From a bacterium (GTDB lineage: Bacteria > Patescibacteriota > Minisyncoccia > Phycocordibacterales > SBAW01), in the NCBI GenBank assembly GCA_005239955.1, contig SBAW01000036.1:1-49940 (forward strand): 49,940 bases of DNA, in the 5' to 3' direction. A program made the position numbers and the translations under genes. This document shows positions 18,974 through 28,586 of this stretch, one piece after another. Every line of letters begins with the position of its first letter. Within the stretch, counting starts at the first letter, position 1. The notes below the pieces were generated by a model. The model had not been told where the DNA came from. It ran no database searches and saw only the letters and a program-made list of their open reading frames with translations.

Positions 18974-20061
18974 AGCGTGTCCTCGTTACAGGATCACTTG
19001 GCTATGTAGGGAGCGTCCTCGTACCCTATCTTCTCTCCCAGGGACACAGCGTCCGCGGTATTGACGTCGGCTTCTTTAAAGATGCACTTCTCTATCCCGC
19101 TCCCCCCTACGAGACCATCATCAAGGATGCTCGCGATATCACAAAAGAAGACCTTCGCGGATACGAGGCGGTTATTCATCTCGCGGCGATCTCAAACGAC
19201 CCCTTCGGCACCCTGACCGAGAGCCAGGTATACGGCCCAACGCGAGACTATGCACAAAAGATCGCCGCCGTCTGCAAAGAACTCGGTATTGATTTTATTT
19301 TCGCATCGAGCTGTTCGGTGTATGGGGCGGGTTCTACCGAGCTCTTCGATGAGCGCGCGAGCGTCGTTCCTCTGACGCCCTACTCGCGAAACAAGTTGCA
19401 GATCGAGGAAGACCTTCGGGCACTCGCCGACGACTCTTTTTCGCCGCTGTCGCTGCGCTTTGCGACCGCATATGGCCTCTCGCCGCGGATGCGTTTCGAC
19501 ATCGTTATTAATATGCTCTGTGGCATGGCAGTGGCGCGCCGCGAGATCGTGCTCAATTCCGATGGTCGTGCCTGGCGTCCGTTCATTCATGTGGAAGATA
19601 TGGCGCGCGTTTTTGATGTGGCGCTCTCTCGCGCCACGGGGAACGGGCTGACAATTCTCAATGTCGGTCTTGATAGTGATAACCTGCAGATTATTGATGT
19701 TGCGCGCATGGTTGAACAGACGGTGCCGGGAGCAACGCTTCGCTTCCTCACCACGGCCGACAAAGAAGGTGGGGCGGCCGAGCTTGTCCGAGACCGCAAG
19801 GTTCAAGACGGCGTCGACAAACGCACCTATCGCATTTCTTTTGCGCGCCTCAAAGAAGTTCTCCCCGCTTTCACGCCAGCACATACCGTAGCAGCGACTA
19901 TTCCCCAGATGACAAGGGCGCTTGCCGAAATGGGCTTTTCAGAGAATGATTTCAAAAAGAGCGGATTTTATCGCCTACAGCAGATGGAGAGCCTCTTCTC
20001 TCAAGGCGTCATCGATAGCGAGTTTCGCTTCAAGAAACCACAACCTCATGTCTACCCCTAA
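18970..20061 (+). CDS. NAD-dependent epimerase/dehydratase, GTG start
   Basis: KRVLVTGSLGYVGSVLVPYLLSQGHSVRGIDVG. Confidence 0.85.
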   Translation: MKRVLVTGSLGYVGSVLVPYLLSQGHSVRGIDVGFFKDALLYPAPPYETIIKDARDITKEDLRGYEAVIHLAAISNDPFGTLTESQVYGPTRDYAQKIAAVCKELGIDFIFASSCSVYGAGSTELFDERASVVPLTPYSRNKLQIEEDLRALADDSFSPLSLRFATAYGLSPRMRFDIVINMLCGMAVARREIVLNSDGRAWRPFIHVEDMARVFDVALSRATGNGLTILNVGLDSDNLQIIDVARMVEQTVPGATLRFLTTADKEGGAAELVRDRKVQDGVDKRTYRISFARLKEVLPAFTPAHTVAATIPQMTRALAEMGFSENDFKKSGFYRLQQMESLFSQGVIDSEFRFKKPQPHVYP

Positions 20062-20842
20062 ATTATTTCTTCTTGCCGATTACCCAGGCGGTGTTGCAAT
20101 CGCACGCTACCTTAAGGAGCAGGGCGAAACGATTGTCGGCCTCGGCATTCACGGCAAGGAGGTGGAAGGTCCCATCAACCGTGGATGTACCGAAGAAATT
20201 CTTCGGATCCTCAATCTCCCTGCCGATCGCGTATTTCACTGCGCGGATATCGATAGTGGGTCCGCACTCCCGACAATCAAAGCGTTAAAGCCCGATATTG
20301 CGCTCTCGCTTTTTTGGAGCAAGATTTTGAAACCAGAGTTTCTTGAGATCCCACGACGGACGTACAACCTCCACCTCTCCTTCCTCCCCTACAATCGCGG
20401 TGCCAATCCAAACGCGTGGGCCATTGTTGATGGGACGCCTGCTGGGGTAACAATTCATGCGGTTGATCCTGGCGCCGATACGGGCGCGATCCTCGCACAG
20501 CGAGAGGTTCCCGTAACATCGATCGATACAGGGGAAACCCTCTACAAAAAGCTCGTTGCCGAGGCGGTATCGCTCTTTACAGAGTCATGGTCGAGCATTC
20601 GAGATGGCAACGTAGCCGAAATTCCACAGAAACGAGAGGCGGGGACGTCCCATCGACGGAGTGATTTTTCAAAGCTCGACGTCATTGACCTCGATCGGCC
20701 AACAACCGCACGAGCAGTCATTGATCACCTGCGCGCTAAAACATTTCCGCCGTTTCCGGCCGCGCATTTCGTTGATAGAGACGGCAAAAAGGTTAACGTA
20801 CGAGTTCTGCTTACCTATAGAGACCATGAAGAAAAAAAGTAA
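20050..20842 (+). CDS. Formyltransferase (Fmt/ArnA N-terminal type), probably sugar N-formylation
   Basis: NLHLSFLPYNRGANPNAWAIVDGTPAGVTIHAVDPGADTGAILAQREV. Confidence 0.83.
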
Positions 20843-21968
20843 CCGCATCCCCTCAGCCGGGCCCTCGATCACGATGCGCGAAGTGCGCCTTATTGCCGAT
20901 GCCGCAAAGACGGGCTGGTACGAGAATCGTAACGACTATCTCAACCGTTTTAACAAGAAGTTTGGGGCGCTCACCAAGCGTCGATTTGTTCTTCCCACCG
21001 CGCACTGCACCGACGCTATCCACCTCGCGCTCCTCACCTTGGGGATTGGCAAAGGCGACGAGGTTATCGTGCCGGACATCAGCTGGATTGCGTCCGCTTC
21101 CCCCATCACCTATGTGGGGGCGACCCCGGTCTTTGCCGATATTGAGGAAGCGAATTGGTGTCTCTCGCCAGAATCTCTCGAGCGCGCCATTACGAAGCGC
21201 ACAAAAGCGGTCGTGGTTGTCCATACGTATGGCTCCATGGCGCGCATAGAGACAATCATGCGGATCGCAAAAAAACATCAGCTTGCGGTTATTGAAGATG
21301 CGGCGGAGGCGTTAGGATCTTCGTATCATGGCAGACCCGCAGGATCGTTCGGGGACGTGAGTGTTATGAGTTTTAATGCGACAAAAATTGCGACCGCGGG
21401 GCAAGGAGGCGTGTTTGCCACCAATGACAAAGCACTCTATGAGAAAGCACGGCGATTCGTACGCCACGGCATGGTTCCCTATACACCCAACCGAACCTTC
21501 TGGGCTGACCAGATCGGCTATAACTACGAATGGACCAATATGCAGGCGGCATTTGCTCTGGGGCAACTCGAACGCCTTCCTGAATTAGTGCGCTTCAAGC
21601 ATCGCGCGTTCTCGTGGTACCAGAAATACCTCCATCGTTTGCCGCTCACGCTCAATCCGTCCCTTCCCCGCACGAGGAGTAATCACTGGCTTGCGGTCGC
21701 TCTTTTTGATCGAGGTACGAAGGTGACGAAAGAAGCAATGGTTGCCTTTTTGCAAAAGTCAGGCATTGATGGCCGTCCCTTTTTCTACCCCATGAGCTCA
21801 ATGCCGGCGTTTCGAAACTGGACAAAAGGAAAAGGATACGCGAAACGAAATCCGATATCGTATGACCTATCGCGGCGAGGATTGTGCCTCCCCAGCGCCT
21901 TTTCCTTGACTTCGAGCCAAGTAAAAACAGTTGCGCAAGTGCTCCGACAGATGCTGGCCCGCCGATGA
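20826..21968 (+). CDS. DegT/DnrJ/EryC1/StrS-family PLP aminotransferase
   Basis: VLPTAHCTDAIHLALLTLGIGKGDEVIVPDISWIASA...IEDAAEALGSSYHGRPAGSFGDVSVMSFNATKIATAGQGG. Confidence 0.9.
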   Translation: MKKKSNRIPSAGPSITMREVRLIADAAKTGWYENRNDYLNRFNKKFGALTKRRFVLPTAHCTDAIHLALLTLGIGKGDEVIVPDISWIASASPITYVGATPVFADIEEANWCLSPESLERAITKRTKAVVVVHTYGSMARIETIMRIAKKHQLAVIEDAAEALGSSYHGRPAGSFGDVSVMSFNATKIATAGQGGVFATNDKALYEKARRFVRHGMVPYTPNRTFWADQIGYNYEWTNMQAAFALGQLERLPELVRFKHRAFSWYQKYLHRLPLTLNPSLPRTRSNHWLAVALFDRGTKVTKEAMVAFLQKSGIDGRPFFYPMSSMPAFRNWTKGKGYAKRNPISYDLSRRGLCLPSAFSLTSSQVKTVAQVLRQMLARR

Positions 21969-22918
21969 ACCAACGCGCCCGGCTTATTATCCCAACCTAT
22001 AATCGCCCGGCGATGCTCCGGCGCGCGCTTTCCTACTATGCGGAATCTTCGGAGAAATTTCCGCTCACCATCGCCGACTCGAGCGAGCCTCATTTCGAGG
22101 AAGAAATAGCAAAGATCATTGGTATGGCGAGCAGGGAGCTCGCGATTATTCATGATCGCTATCCTTCTTCCCTCAATCCTCACTACAAGTTCGCCGCCGC
22201 GATGGCGAAGGTAGTGGAACCGTATGTGATACTTGCGGCCGATGATGATTTTGTTGTGCCGCATTCAATCAAGAGAGGCATTCTGTACCTTGATGCCAAT
22301 CCCGACTACGCGATGGTTCACGGAGCCTATGTATCTTTCCACGCCGATCGAAGTGCACATACGTTTCGCTGGCAGCCAATCTATGGGCACCAAACCAGAG
22401 CGGAGATTGATGCGGTGGCGCGGATGAAGAACCATATCGCCCACTATTACCCGACGCATTTTGGCCTTTCTCGGAGCGCCGCCGCAAAGGAAGCGTATGG
22501 GGCGCTCCATACCAACAAGATTGACCCGGTGCTCTGGGGGGAGCTTATACCCTCTTTTCTCCTGCCGCTTATGGGGAAGCAACGTGTCTTACCAATTCTC
22601 TGGTCGATTCGCGACGCGCATTCGTCGGGGCGGGATACCTGGCCAACTCTTGATGAGTTTAAGCGGCAAGGGCGATACAAAAGTGAATATGAGCGGATGC
22701 GAAACGCTGCGCTCCCCTACCTCACGAAGTATGCGTCACTCCGAGGTAATGCAGCGGAGCGTTTTATGGATGAGACACTTGCCATCTACATCGCTCGTCT
22801 CGGGGCTCCAAAGACGCGATCGATAGGAAAACGGATTTACGAACGGATACGAAAAACAATGACGCGAGGACGTTTCGGCGATGAGATAGAGCGCGTACGG
22901 GCTCTCGTGCTAAAGTAG
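21965..22918 (+). CDS. TIGR00180-type glycosyltransferase domain protein
   Basis: RLIIPTYNRPAMLRRALSYY...PYVILAADDDFVVPHSI. Confidence 0.72.
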   Translation: MNQRARLIIPTYNRPAMLRRALSYYAESSEKFPLTIADSSEPHFEEEIAKIIGMASRELAIIHDRYPSSLNPHYKFAAAMAKVVEPYVILAADDDFVVPHSIKRGILYLDANPDYAMVHGAYVSFHADRSAHTFRWQPIYGHQTRAEIDAVARMKNHIAHYYPTHFGLSRSAAAKEAYGALHTNKIDPVLWGELIPSFLLPLMGKQRVLPILWSIRDAHSSGRDTWPTLDEFKRQGRYKSEYERMRNAALPYLTKYASLRGNAAERFMDETLAIYIARLGAPKTRSIGKRIYERIRKTMTRGRFGDEIERVRALVLK

Positions 22919-22924
22919 CGCCAC

Positions 22925-23896
22925 ATGAAAAGGACCTCGGAGAGTATCGTTGTTCTCATCGGCGCAGGATCGCTCGGGAGACGGCACCTCGAAGGATTAC
23001 TCAGTGTCCGTCGTCCACTTCTTATATATGTCATTGATCCGTCTCTAGAAGCGCTTCGCGACGCAAAAAAACTAACGGCTCGCACACGCCACAAGGTCTT
23101 TTGTGCCACACGCATCCCAGCTCTGTCGCGAGTCGATCTGGCGATTGTTGCCACTACATCGCAACATCGGGCGAATATGGTCCGTGAATTACTTCAAAAA
23201 AGTGAAATAGTACGATATATCGTACTAGAGAAGATTTTGTTTGATAAAAAGTCTGATTATGCGGCGATCCAGAAACTTCTGCGCAAACGTCGCGTACGCG
23301 CGTGGGTCAATTGTCCGCTTCGCCTTTTTCCACTCCAGCACCAGCTTCCGCACCTTCTTGGCATAGGACCTATTTCCTGCCACGTGAGCGCCGGCGCGCG
23401 CTATGGGCTTATGACAAACATTGTTCACTATGCCGACCTTATGTGCTTTTTGACTGGCTCCAATCGCTTTACTACCGACACGTCGCTCCTCTCGCCTCGC
23501 GTGGTCCCCTCTAAACGCCAAGGATTTAAGGAGCTCCAGGGCTCGCTTACTCTTCGATTCCCCGGAGGCTCTCGACTTATTGCAACGACGCTTCCTCAGG
23601 GCGGAGCGCGAAGCACTACAGTGCTCGGCAGTAGGGCGCGAGTGATTCTCATTGAGACTACGCAAACGGCAGATATCGCAGAAAAACGGACGGGTTGGAA
23701 ATGGAAAGAGGTTCCTGCGCCATTTCTCCTTCAGAGCAAGATGACGGGTGATATCGCAAGCCAGATTCTTATCAGAGGTATGTGCGAACTACCAACTCTT
23801 GAAGAATCCTCACGAACTCATCTACAAATTCTTGAGTCGGTGCAGAAGTTTTTGAGGAAAAACGGCTATCGTAAAACAGCCTATCCATTCACATGA
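22925..23896 (+). CDS. Gfo/Idh/MocA-like oxidoreductase
   Basis: IVVLIGAGSLGRRHLEGLLSVRRPLLIYVIDPS. Confidence 0.7.
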   Translation: MKRTSESIVVLIGAGSLGRRHLEGLLSVRRPLLIYVIDPSLEALRDAKKLTARTRHKVFCATRIPALSRVDLAIVATTSQHRANMVRELLQKSEIVRYIVLEKILFDKKSDYAAIQKLLRKRRVRAWVNCPLRLFPLQHQLPHLLGIGPISCHVSAGARYGLMTNIVHYADLMCFLTGSNRFTTDTSLLSPRVVPSKRQGFKELQGSLTLRFPGGSRLIATTLPQGGARSTTVLGSRARVILIETTQTADIAEKRTGWKWKEVPAPFLLQSKMTGDIASQILIRGMCELPTLEESSRTHLQILESVQKFLRKNGYRKTAYPFT

Positions 23897-24834
23897 AAAA
23901 ACAACCGATTGCAATCGTTGGTACCGGACGGATGGCACGAGAGCATGCGAAGGTGCTTAAAGCGATGCGCATTACGCCAATAGTCATTGGCCGAAGCCGT
24001 GAGGGCGTTGCGGCATTTGAGCAAGAAACAGGGCTCTCGGCGGACGTAGGAGGTCTTCGGGGGTATAAAGGCACGTTACCAAAAACAGTCATCATCGCGG
24101 TAGATGCCGACTTGCTGCCAACCGTTGCGAAAGACGCTATACGACGTGGCGCACGACGGCTTCTTCTTGAAAAGCCTGGCGCACTTTCTTTTGCGGAACT
24201 CAAAAAGATGGATCGTGTTGCTCGCGCACATCGCGCACAAGTGTTTATCGCCTACAATCGCCGCTTTCTTGCTTCCGCATTGAAGGCACGAGAGCTGATC
24301 AAAAAGGATGGCGGCCCGGTCTCTTACACATTTAATTTCACCGAGCGGCTTACGGCGAAAGAATCAATCAAGAAGCTCGGCATTAGCCGTGCGACAGAAA
24401 AACGATGGTTCATCGCCAATTCGACTCATGTGGTTGATCTTGCCTTCTTTCTTGGCGGGACACCTCGGGTTATATCGGGTTTTGCCAAAGCAGGCCCTCT
24501 CTGGAGCCCACACCCATCGCTTTTTGCGGGGTCAGGGGTAACAACGCAAGAGCACCCATTCTCCTACCGCGCGAACTGGGAGCTCCCAGGACCGTGGAGT
24601 GTGGAGGTAGGAACAAAGAAGCGTCGCCTTATCCTTGAGCCTTTGGAGACCCTGCGGGAAGAGGTGGACGGTGCGGTGAAGCCAGTTCAATTCGACGGTC
24701 GTTTGGATAAGAAATTTAAACCGGGCTTTTGCCGACAGATGGAAAGTTTCCTTGGCGATGGAAGGGATCTCCCGACCCTTGCCGAGCAAATCGAGCAGTT
24801 CTCGTGGTACGAACAAATCGAGGGCGGTTCGTAA
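23893..24834 (+). CDS. Gfo/Idh/MocA-family oxidoreductase
   Basis: PIAIVGTGRMAREHAKVLKAMRITPIVIGRS...LLLEKPGALSFAEL. Confidence 0.8.
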   Translation: MKKQPIAIVGTGRMAREHAKVLKAMRITPIVIGRSREGVAAFEQETGLSADVGGLRGYKGTLPKTVIIAVDADLLPTVAKDAIRRGARRLLLEKPGALSFAELKKMDRVARAHRAQVFIAYNRRFLASALKARELIKKDGGPVSYTFNFTERLTAKESIKKLGISRATEKRWFIANSTHVVDLAFFLGGTPRVISGFAKAGPLWSPHPSLFAGSGVTTQEHPFSYRANWELPGPWSVEVGTKKRRLILEPLETLREEVDGAVKPVQFDGRLDKKFKPGFCRQMESFLGDGRDLPTLAEQIEQFSWYEQIEGGS

Positions 24835-24837
24835 GTG

Positions 24838-25821
24838 CTACGCGCCGAGGAGTTTTTTGAAGACGCGGATGTTGTAAAAACGATCTTCCTCAAAGGGGAA
24901 TGAGGGGCCAACATGTAGGTCGAGCCCGGCAAGAATGGTCTCGATTGAACCCGTTGGGGCGAACATAAGTTCACGCTTTGCTTTTTCGGTCGACACACGA
25001 TAGTTGCGGACGTCGGGGACTTTGTTGATCACCAGTTCAACTGTTTTGCCGTGGCGTGCTTTCAGATGATCGACAACGACCTCAGCGACATTTCCAACGG
25101 TGTAGTTGTCGGAGCCGACGTTGTAGGTTCCGCTGATGCCCTCTGGCGCCTCAACGGCCTGTATGTACGCGTGTGCCGCATCTTCGATTGCGAGGACTGG
25201 CCGCCAAATCTCCGGATTATTGACGGTTACTTTCCCTTCCATCATCGCCGTCTTATAAAGGGTGTTAACGAGAAGATCAAAACGCATGCGTGGGGAATAA
25301 CCGCATACCGTGCCCATGCGAAGTCGAATAACAGAAAAATTCTTATCCGCAAGCGAGGAGACCGCGAGTCCACCACAGAGTTTCGAGATGCCATAGGGAT
25401 AAAAACAAACCGTGCCGTCTTCCTCGGTCGAAAGAGAGTTGTCGGTATAGCCATACACGGCACAGGATTCAGCGTAGATGTAGCGCTTCACGCCTGCCGC
25501 TTTAGCCGCATGGGCGAGGTGTGCCGCTGCCGCGACGTTGTGAACATAGTTAAGAGCTGGCGCAAGATTCGCCATGGGGTCGTTCGAGAGTCCCGCAAGA
25601 AAAATGACCTGATCGTAACCTTTGAGATCTTCCGTCCTGAGGTCCATGACATCGCGAATGATGACATTCACGTCCTTCCCGAGATGGTTACCAAACCACA
25701 AGAGATCAACAACGGTCACCTCATGGCCGGCCGTCATAAGCTCTGGCACGAGACGGGAGCCCACAAAGCCCGCACCGCCGGCGACAAGAATTCGCTGTTT
25801 AGTATTTGTTGAGGAAGGCAT
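24838..25821 (-). CDS. NAD-dependent epimerase/dehydratase
   Basis: RILVAGGAGFVGSRLVPELMTAGHEVTVVDLLWFG. Confidence 0.85.
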   Translation of the reverse strand: MPSSTNTKQRILVAGGAGFVGSRLVPELMTAGHEVTVVDLLWFGNHLGKDVNVIIRDVMDLRTEDLKGYDQVIFLAGLSNDPMANLAPALNYVHNVAAAAHLAHAAKAAGVKRYIYAESCAVYGYTDNSLSTEEDGTVCFYPYGISKLCGGLAVSSLADKNFSVIRLRMGTVCGYSPRMRFDLLVNTLYKTAMMEGKVTVNNPEIWRPVLAIEDAAHAYIQAVEAPEGISGTYNVGSDNYTVGNVAEVVVDHLKARHGKTVELVINKVPDVRNYRVSTEKAKRELMFAPTGSIETILAGLDLHVGPSFPFEEDRFYNIRVFKKLLGA

Positions 25822-27036
25822 CGAAAACTTCTTTCATCCGCGCAAGGTGTGCGGGGGTAAGTCCGTGGCGGCAGCCAATGAGGAATCCTTTTTTCATAAT
25901 GCGATCAGCGACTGGATATTTCCGCTCCTTCACTCCGGCGGCCTTGAGCGCTTTTGCAAAGCCAGGCTGCTTAAAAATATTACCGGTAAAGATTGGCCGC
26001 GTCTGCACATTTTGTTCTTCAAGATACTTCGTCAGCTCATATCGACTAAAGGGTGCCCCTTCGCGAATCTCAAGCGGGAACGCGAGCCACGCAGTATCGC
26101 TCTTCGGGTGCGTTTCGGGAAGGATGAAGAACTGCTTATAGCGTCTAAAGTAAGCGGTCAGCGCTTTAAAGTTCGCTTTTCGGCGGCGCGCAAACCCGGG
26201 GAAACGCTGAAGCTGCTCGAGGCCAAACGCTGCCGGAATCTCACTACTTTGAAAGTTGTAACCAACCTCGCTAAAGATAAACTTCGCATCATAAGGCTCC
26301 CCATCCAAAGTTCCCGCAAAACGCTTTTTGATAGCCTCTGATTCTTCATAGACTCCAAAAAGTGTTGATTCTCTCCCCCAATTCGAGATAACGAGCGCGC
26401 GGCGCGCGAGCTTCCGGTCATTGACGCAGACCATCCCGCCGGTAGCTGCCGCGGTAATGATGTGCGAGGCGTAAAAGCTCGTTGCGGCGACGTCGGAGTA
26501 AGTGCCGGTTGGCTTCCCCGCAAAGCGGCCTGCGAGCGTGTCGCATGAATCTTCGATAATCTCGAGGTTATGTTTTTTTTGCAATGCGCGCGAGGCGCGC
26601 CATGTCCGGAATGCTTCCGATAAGGAGCGGGATCATGAGCGCGCGGGTCTTCTTGGTAATACGTGACTCAAGCTCATCGATATTGATGGTGTACTTCCCT
26701 GCTTCAACATCGGCGAAAACGGGGACGAGCCCTTTCTGGAGAAGGGGCGCAACGGTAGTTGAAAACGTGAGGGCGGGAGTAATGACTTCCGAGCCTTTGG
26801 GGAGATTAAGCGCTTCAACAGCCGTGAGATTCGCCGACGAACCCGGAATTAACCATAATGCCGTGCTTCTTACCGAAAAGCGCGGCAACGGCGCTTTCAA
26901 ACTTTTTTACTCGATGTCCGGCCGCAAGCTGGAGCGGGTTTTCGAGCACTTCGGCAACTGCACGCTTTTCCTCGCGACCGTATACGGTAGCCGCATAGGG
27001 TACGCGAAGTGGTTCTTTCATTCCTTTCTTTTTCAT
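25799..27036 (-). pseudogene. DegT/DnrJ-type aminotransferase split into three frames by two +1 shifts (GGG at 26842-26844; A8 on minus at 26573-26580)
   Basis: ORFs 26815-27036, 26568-26900 and 25799-26584 join as ...GIMVNSG|SSANLTAVEALNLPKG...ARIAKK|HNLEIIEDSCDTLAG... Confidence 0.8.
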
Positions 27037-27117
27037 ACAAAAGCGTCGTTTATTCTAACCGACAACGCCCATTTCGCAATGTGTTAAGAGGACAAAAGGA
27101 CTGGAGCCGACCTCAAC

Positions 27118-27146
27118 CAATGATGGACATCGTATGTCCATCATTG
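27118..27146. repeat. Perfect 13-bp inverted repeat with 3-nt loop
   Basis: CAATGATGGACAT CGT ATGTCCATCATTG. Confidence 0.95.
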
Positions 27147-27156
27147 TTCGCAATGC

Positions 27157-27185
27157 AAAAGGCGCGCGCCAAACCGGCGCGCGCC
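27157..27185 (-). terminator. Rho-independent terminator of the NUDIX cassette
   Basis: Minus strand GGCGCGCGCC GGTTT GGCGCGCGCC TTTT. Confidence 0.85.
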
Positions 27186-27191
27186 CCTCGG

Positions 27192-27719
27192 TCACCTCCT
27201 TCGCCATGCCCCTACCGCAGCGGGTATGAGCGTATCGCGGTGGTGCTCTACCATGCGGCGCGGAAGAGCCAGTGGATGAAAGAACCTCGCCTTCCGACCT
27301 GACAGCTTAGCCAGCTCCTCCGGCACTTGTGCAACGTGGAGGAGAGCGATATAGCGTCCGCGTCTCACGCGCAAATCGAACCATTGCGTGAAGCGTGGCG
27401 TGACACGAATGTCAGCGAGCTCGTCATACCACAAGCGCTCGAGTGCAGTGGTCGGCGACTCGCTTGGCCCATGCGTCACACCGGGCATATTCCATTCATT
27501 CGGCCACGGTTCGGCCGGATTCTCCCGGCGGGTTGGGCGTTTGACGAGCCAGATTTCTCCGGCCCCATTGAAGAGCGCCAACTCTGTTGACACACCCCTC
27601 GTGGAAAGCTGCAGGGCTTCGTAGACGGCAGACGGCAACTGCCGACGCTTCACGTCACGAGCGATGACGCGAAGCAACTGAACGGCCGTTTTGATGCGGT
27701 CGTCGGTCCAGAATGACAT
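27192..27719 (-). CDS. NUDIX-like hydrolase
   Basis: IWLVKRPTRRENPAEPWPNEWNMPGVTHGPSESPTTALERLWYDEL; SD AGGAGGG 4 nt before ATG. Confidence 0.65.
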   Translation of the reverse strand: MSFWTDDRIKTAVQLLRVIARDVKRRQLPSAVYEALQLSTRGVSTELALFNGAGEIWLVKRPTRRENPAEPWPNEWNMPGVTHGPSESPTTALERLWYDELADIRVTPRFTQWFDLRVRRGRYIALLHVAQVPEELAKLSGRKARFFHPLALPRRMVEHHRDTLIPAAVGAWRRR

Positions 27720-27752
27720 CTGTCCCTCCTATCCTTAACGAACAACGGATGT

Positions 27753-27781
27753 AGTAGATAGGATTTCTTTTGAGATGTCAA
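27753..27781 (-). promoter_or_regulatory. Promoter of the NUDIX gene
   Basis: -35 TTGACA, 17-nt spacer, -10 TCTACT. Confidence 0.6.
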
Positions 27782-28581
27782 AACCTCCGTATCCGCCCGA
27801 ATAGTGCTCTGAGAAGCGCTGCTTGATACCACTGTCGCGCGAGTTCATGTGCGAGCGGCAGTTTTGTGCCGCGACAAAAGAGTCGCGTGCGAAGAAGTCG
27901 AAAGAGAAATAGTCCGGCAATAAGAGATTCGCGCCAGGCAAGCCGGAGCCACAAACGAAGCGAAAGATTGGTACGTCGTGCCGCTTCAAGTGCGATATAG
28001 CCACGCCACTTCTCTTTCAGATCTTCGACGTCATCGGGAAGTGGCGTATAGAGGTTTGCGGGAAATACCGGCATCGTAATCCCCTTCTTCGGAACGACAC
28101 GCTCGTGAATGGGTTTAATCCACCCTTCAATCGCATCTTTGTGATAGAGCCTCACCTGGCGGGACGGGTACGTACTCGCGCAATCGATCTCCACACCCCG
28201 GACCACATAGATTCGGTTGAGCCAGTAGGCTCCGACTGCCCCCGACGCAATAACCCGCCGCAACTCATTCTTGAAATCGTCCTTCAGGTAATCTCCCGTG
28301 TCGATATTGAGCACCCAGGCCTCGCGCGCAATGTCGGTGCATTGATTACGAATGCCAGAAAAATCCTTTATTGATCCATCCTCACGCAAATAGCGTTTGT
28401 CCTGCATTTCTACCCGAACGCCATAGCGCTCCGCCACCCCGCGCGTCTCATCCCTTGACCATCCGTCACAAATAGCAACATCAGAAAAGTCTTTGACGGA
28501 CTCGAGGAGTATCGGCAATTCTTTTGCCGAATTGTGAGTAGGTATGACCACGGAGCATGGGATAGGCTTGTTGTCATTCAT
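27778..28581 (-). CDS. Glycosyltransferase family 2
   Basis: CSVVIPTHNSAKELPILLESVKDFSDVAICDGWSRDET. Confidence 0.82.
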   Translation of the reverse strand: MNDNKPIPCSVVIPTHNSAKELPILLESVKDFSDVAICDGWSRDETRGVAERYGVRVEMQDKRYLREDGSIKDFSGIRNQCTDIAREAWVLNIDTGDYLKDDFKNELRRVIASGAVGAYWLNRIYVVRGVEIDCASTYPSRQVRLYHKDAIEGWIKPIHERVVPKKGITMPVFPANLYTPLPDDVEDLKEKWRGYIALEAARRTNLSLRLWLRLAWRESLIAGLFLFRLLRTRLFCRGTKLPLAHELARQWYQAALLRALFGRIRRF

Positions 28582-28586
28582 GGCAA

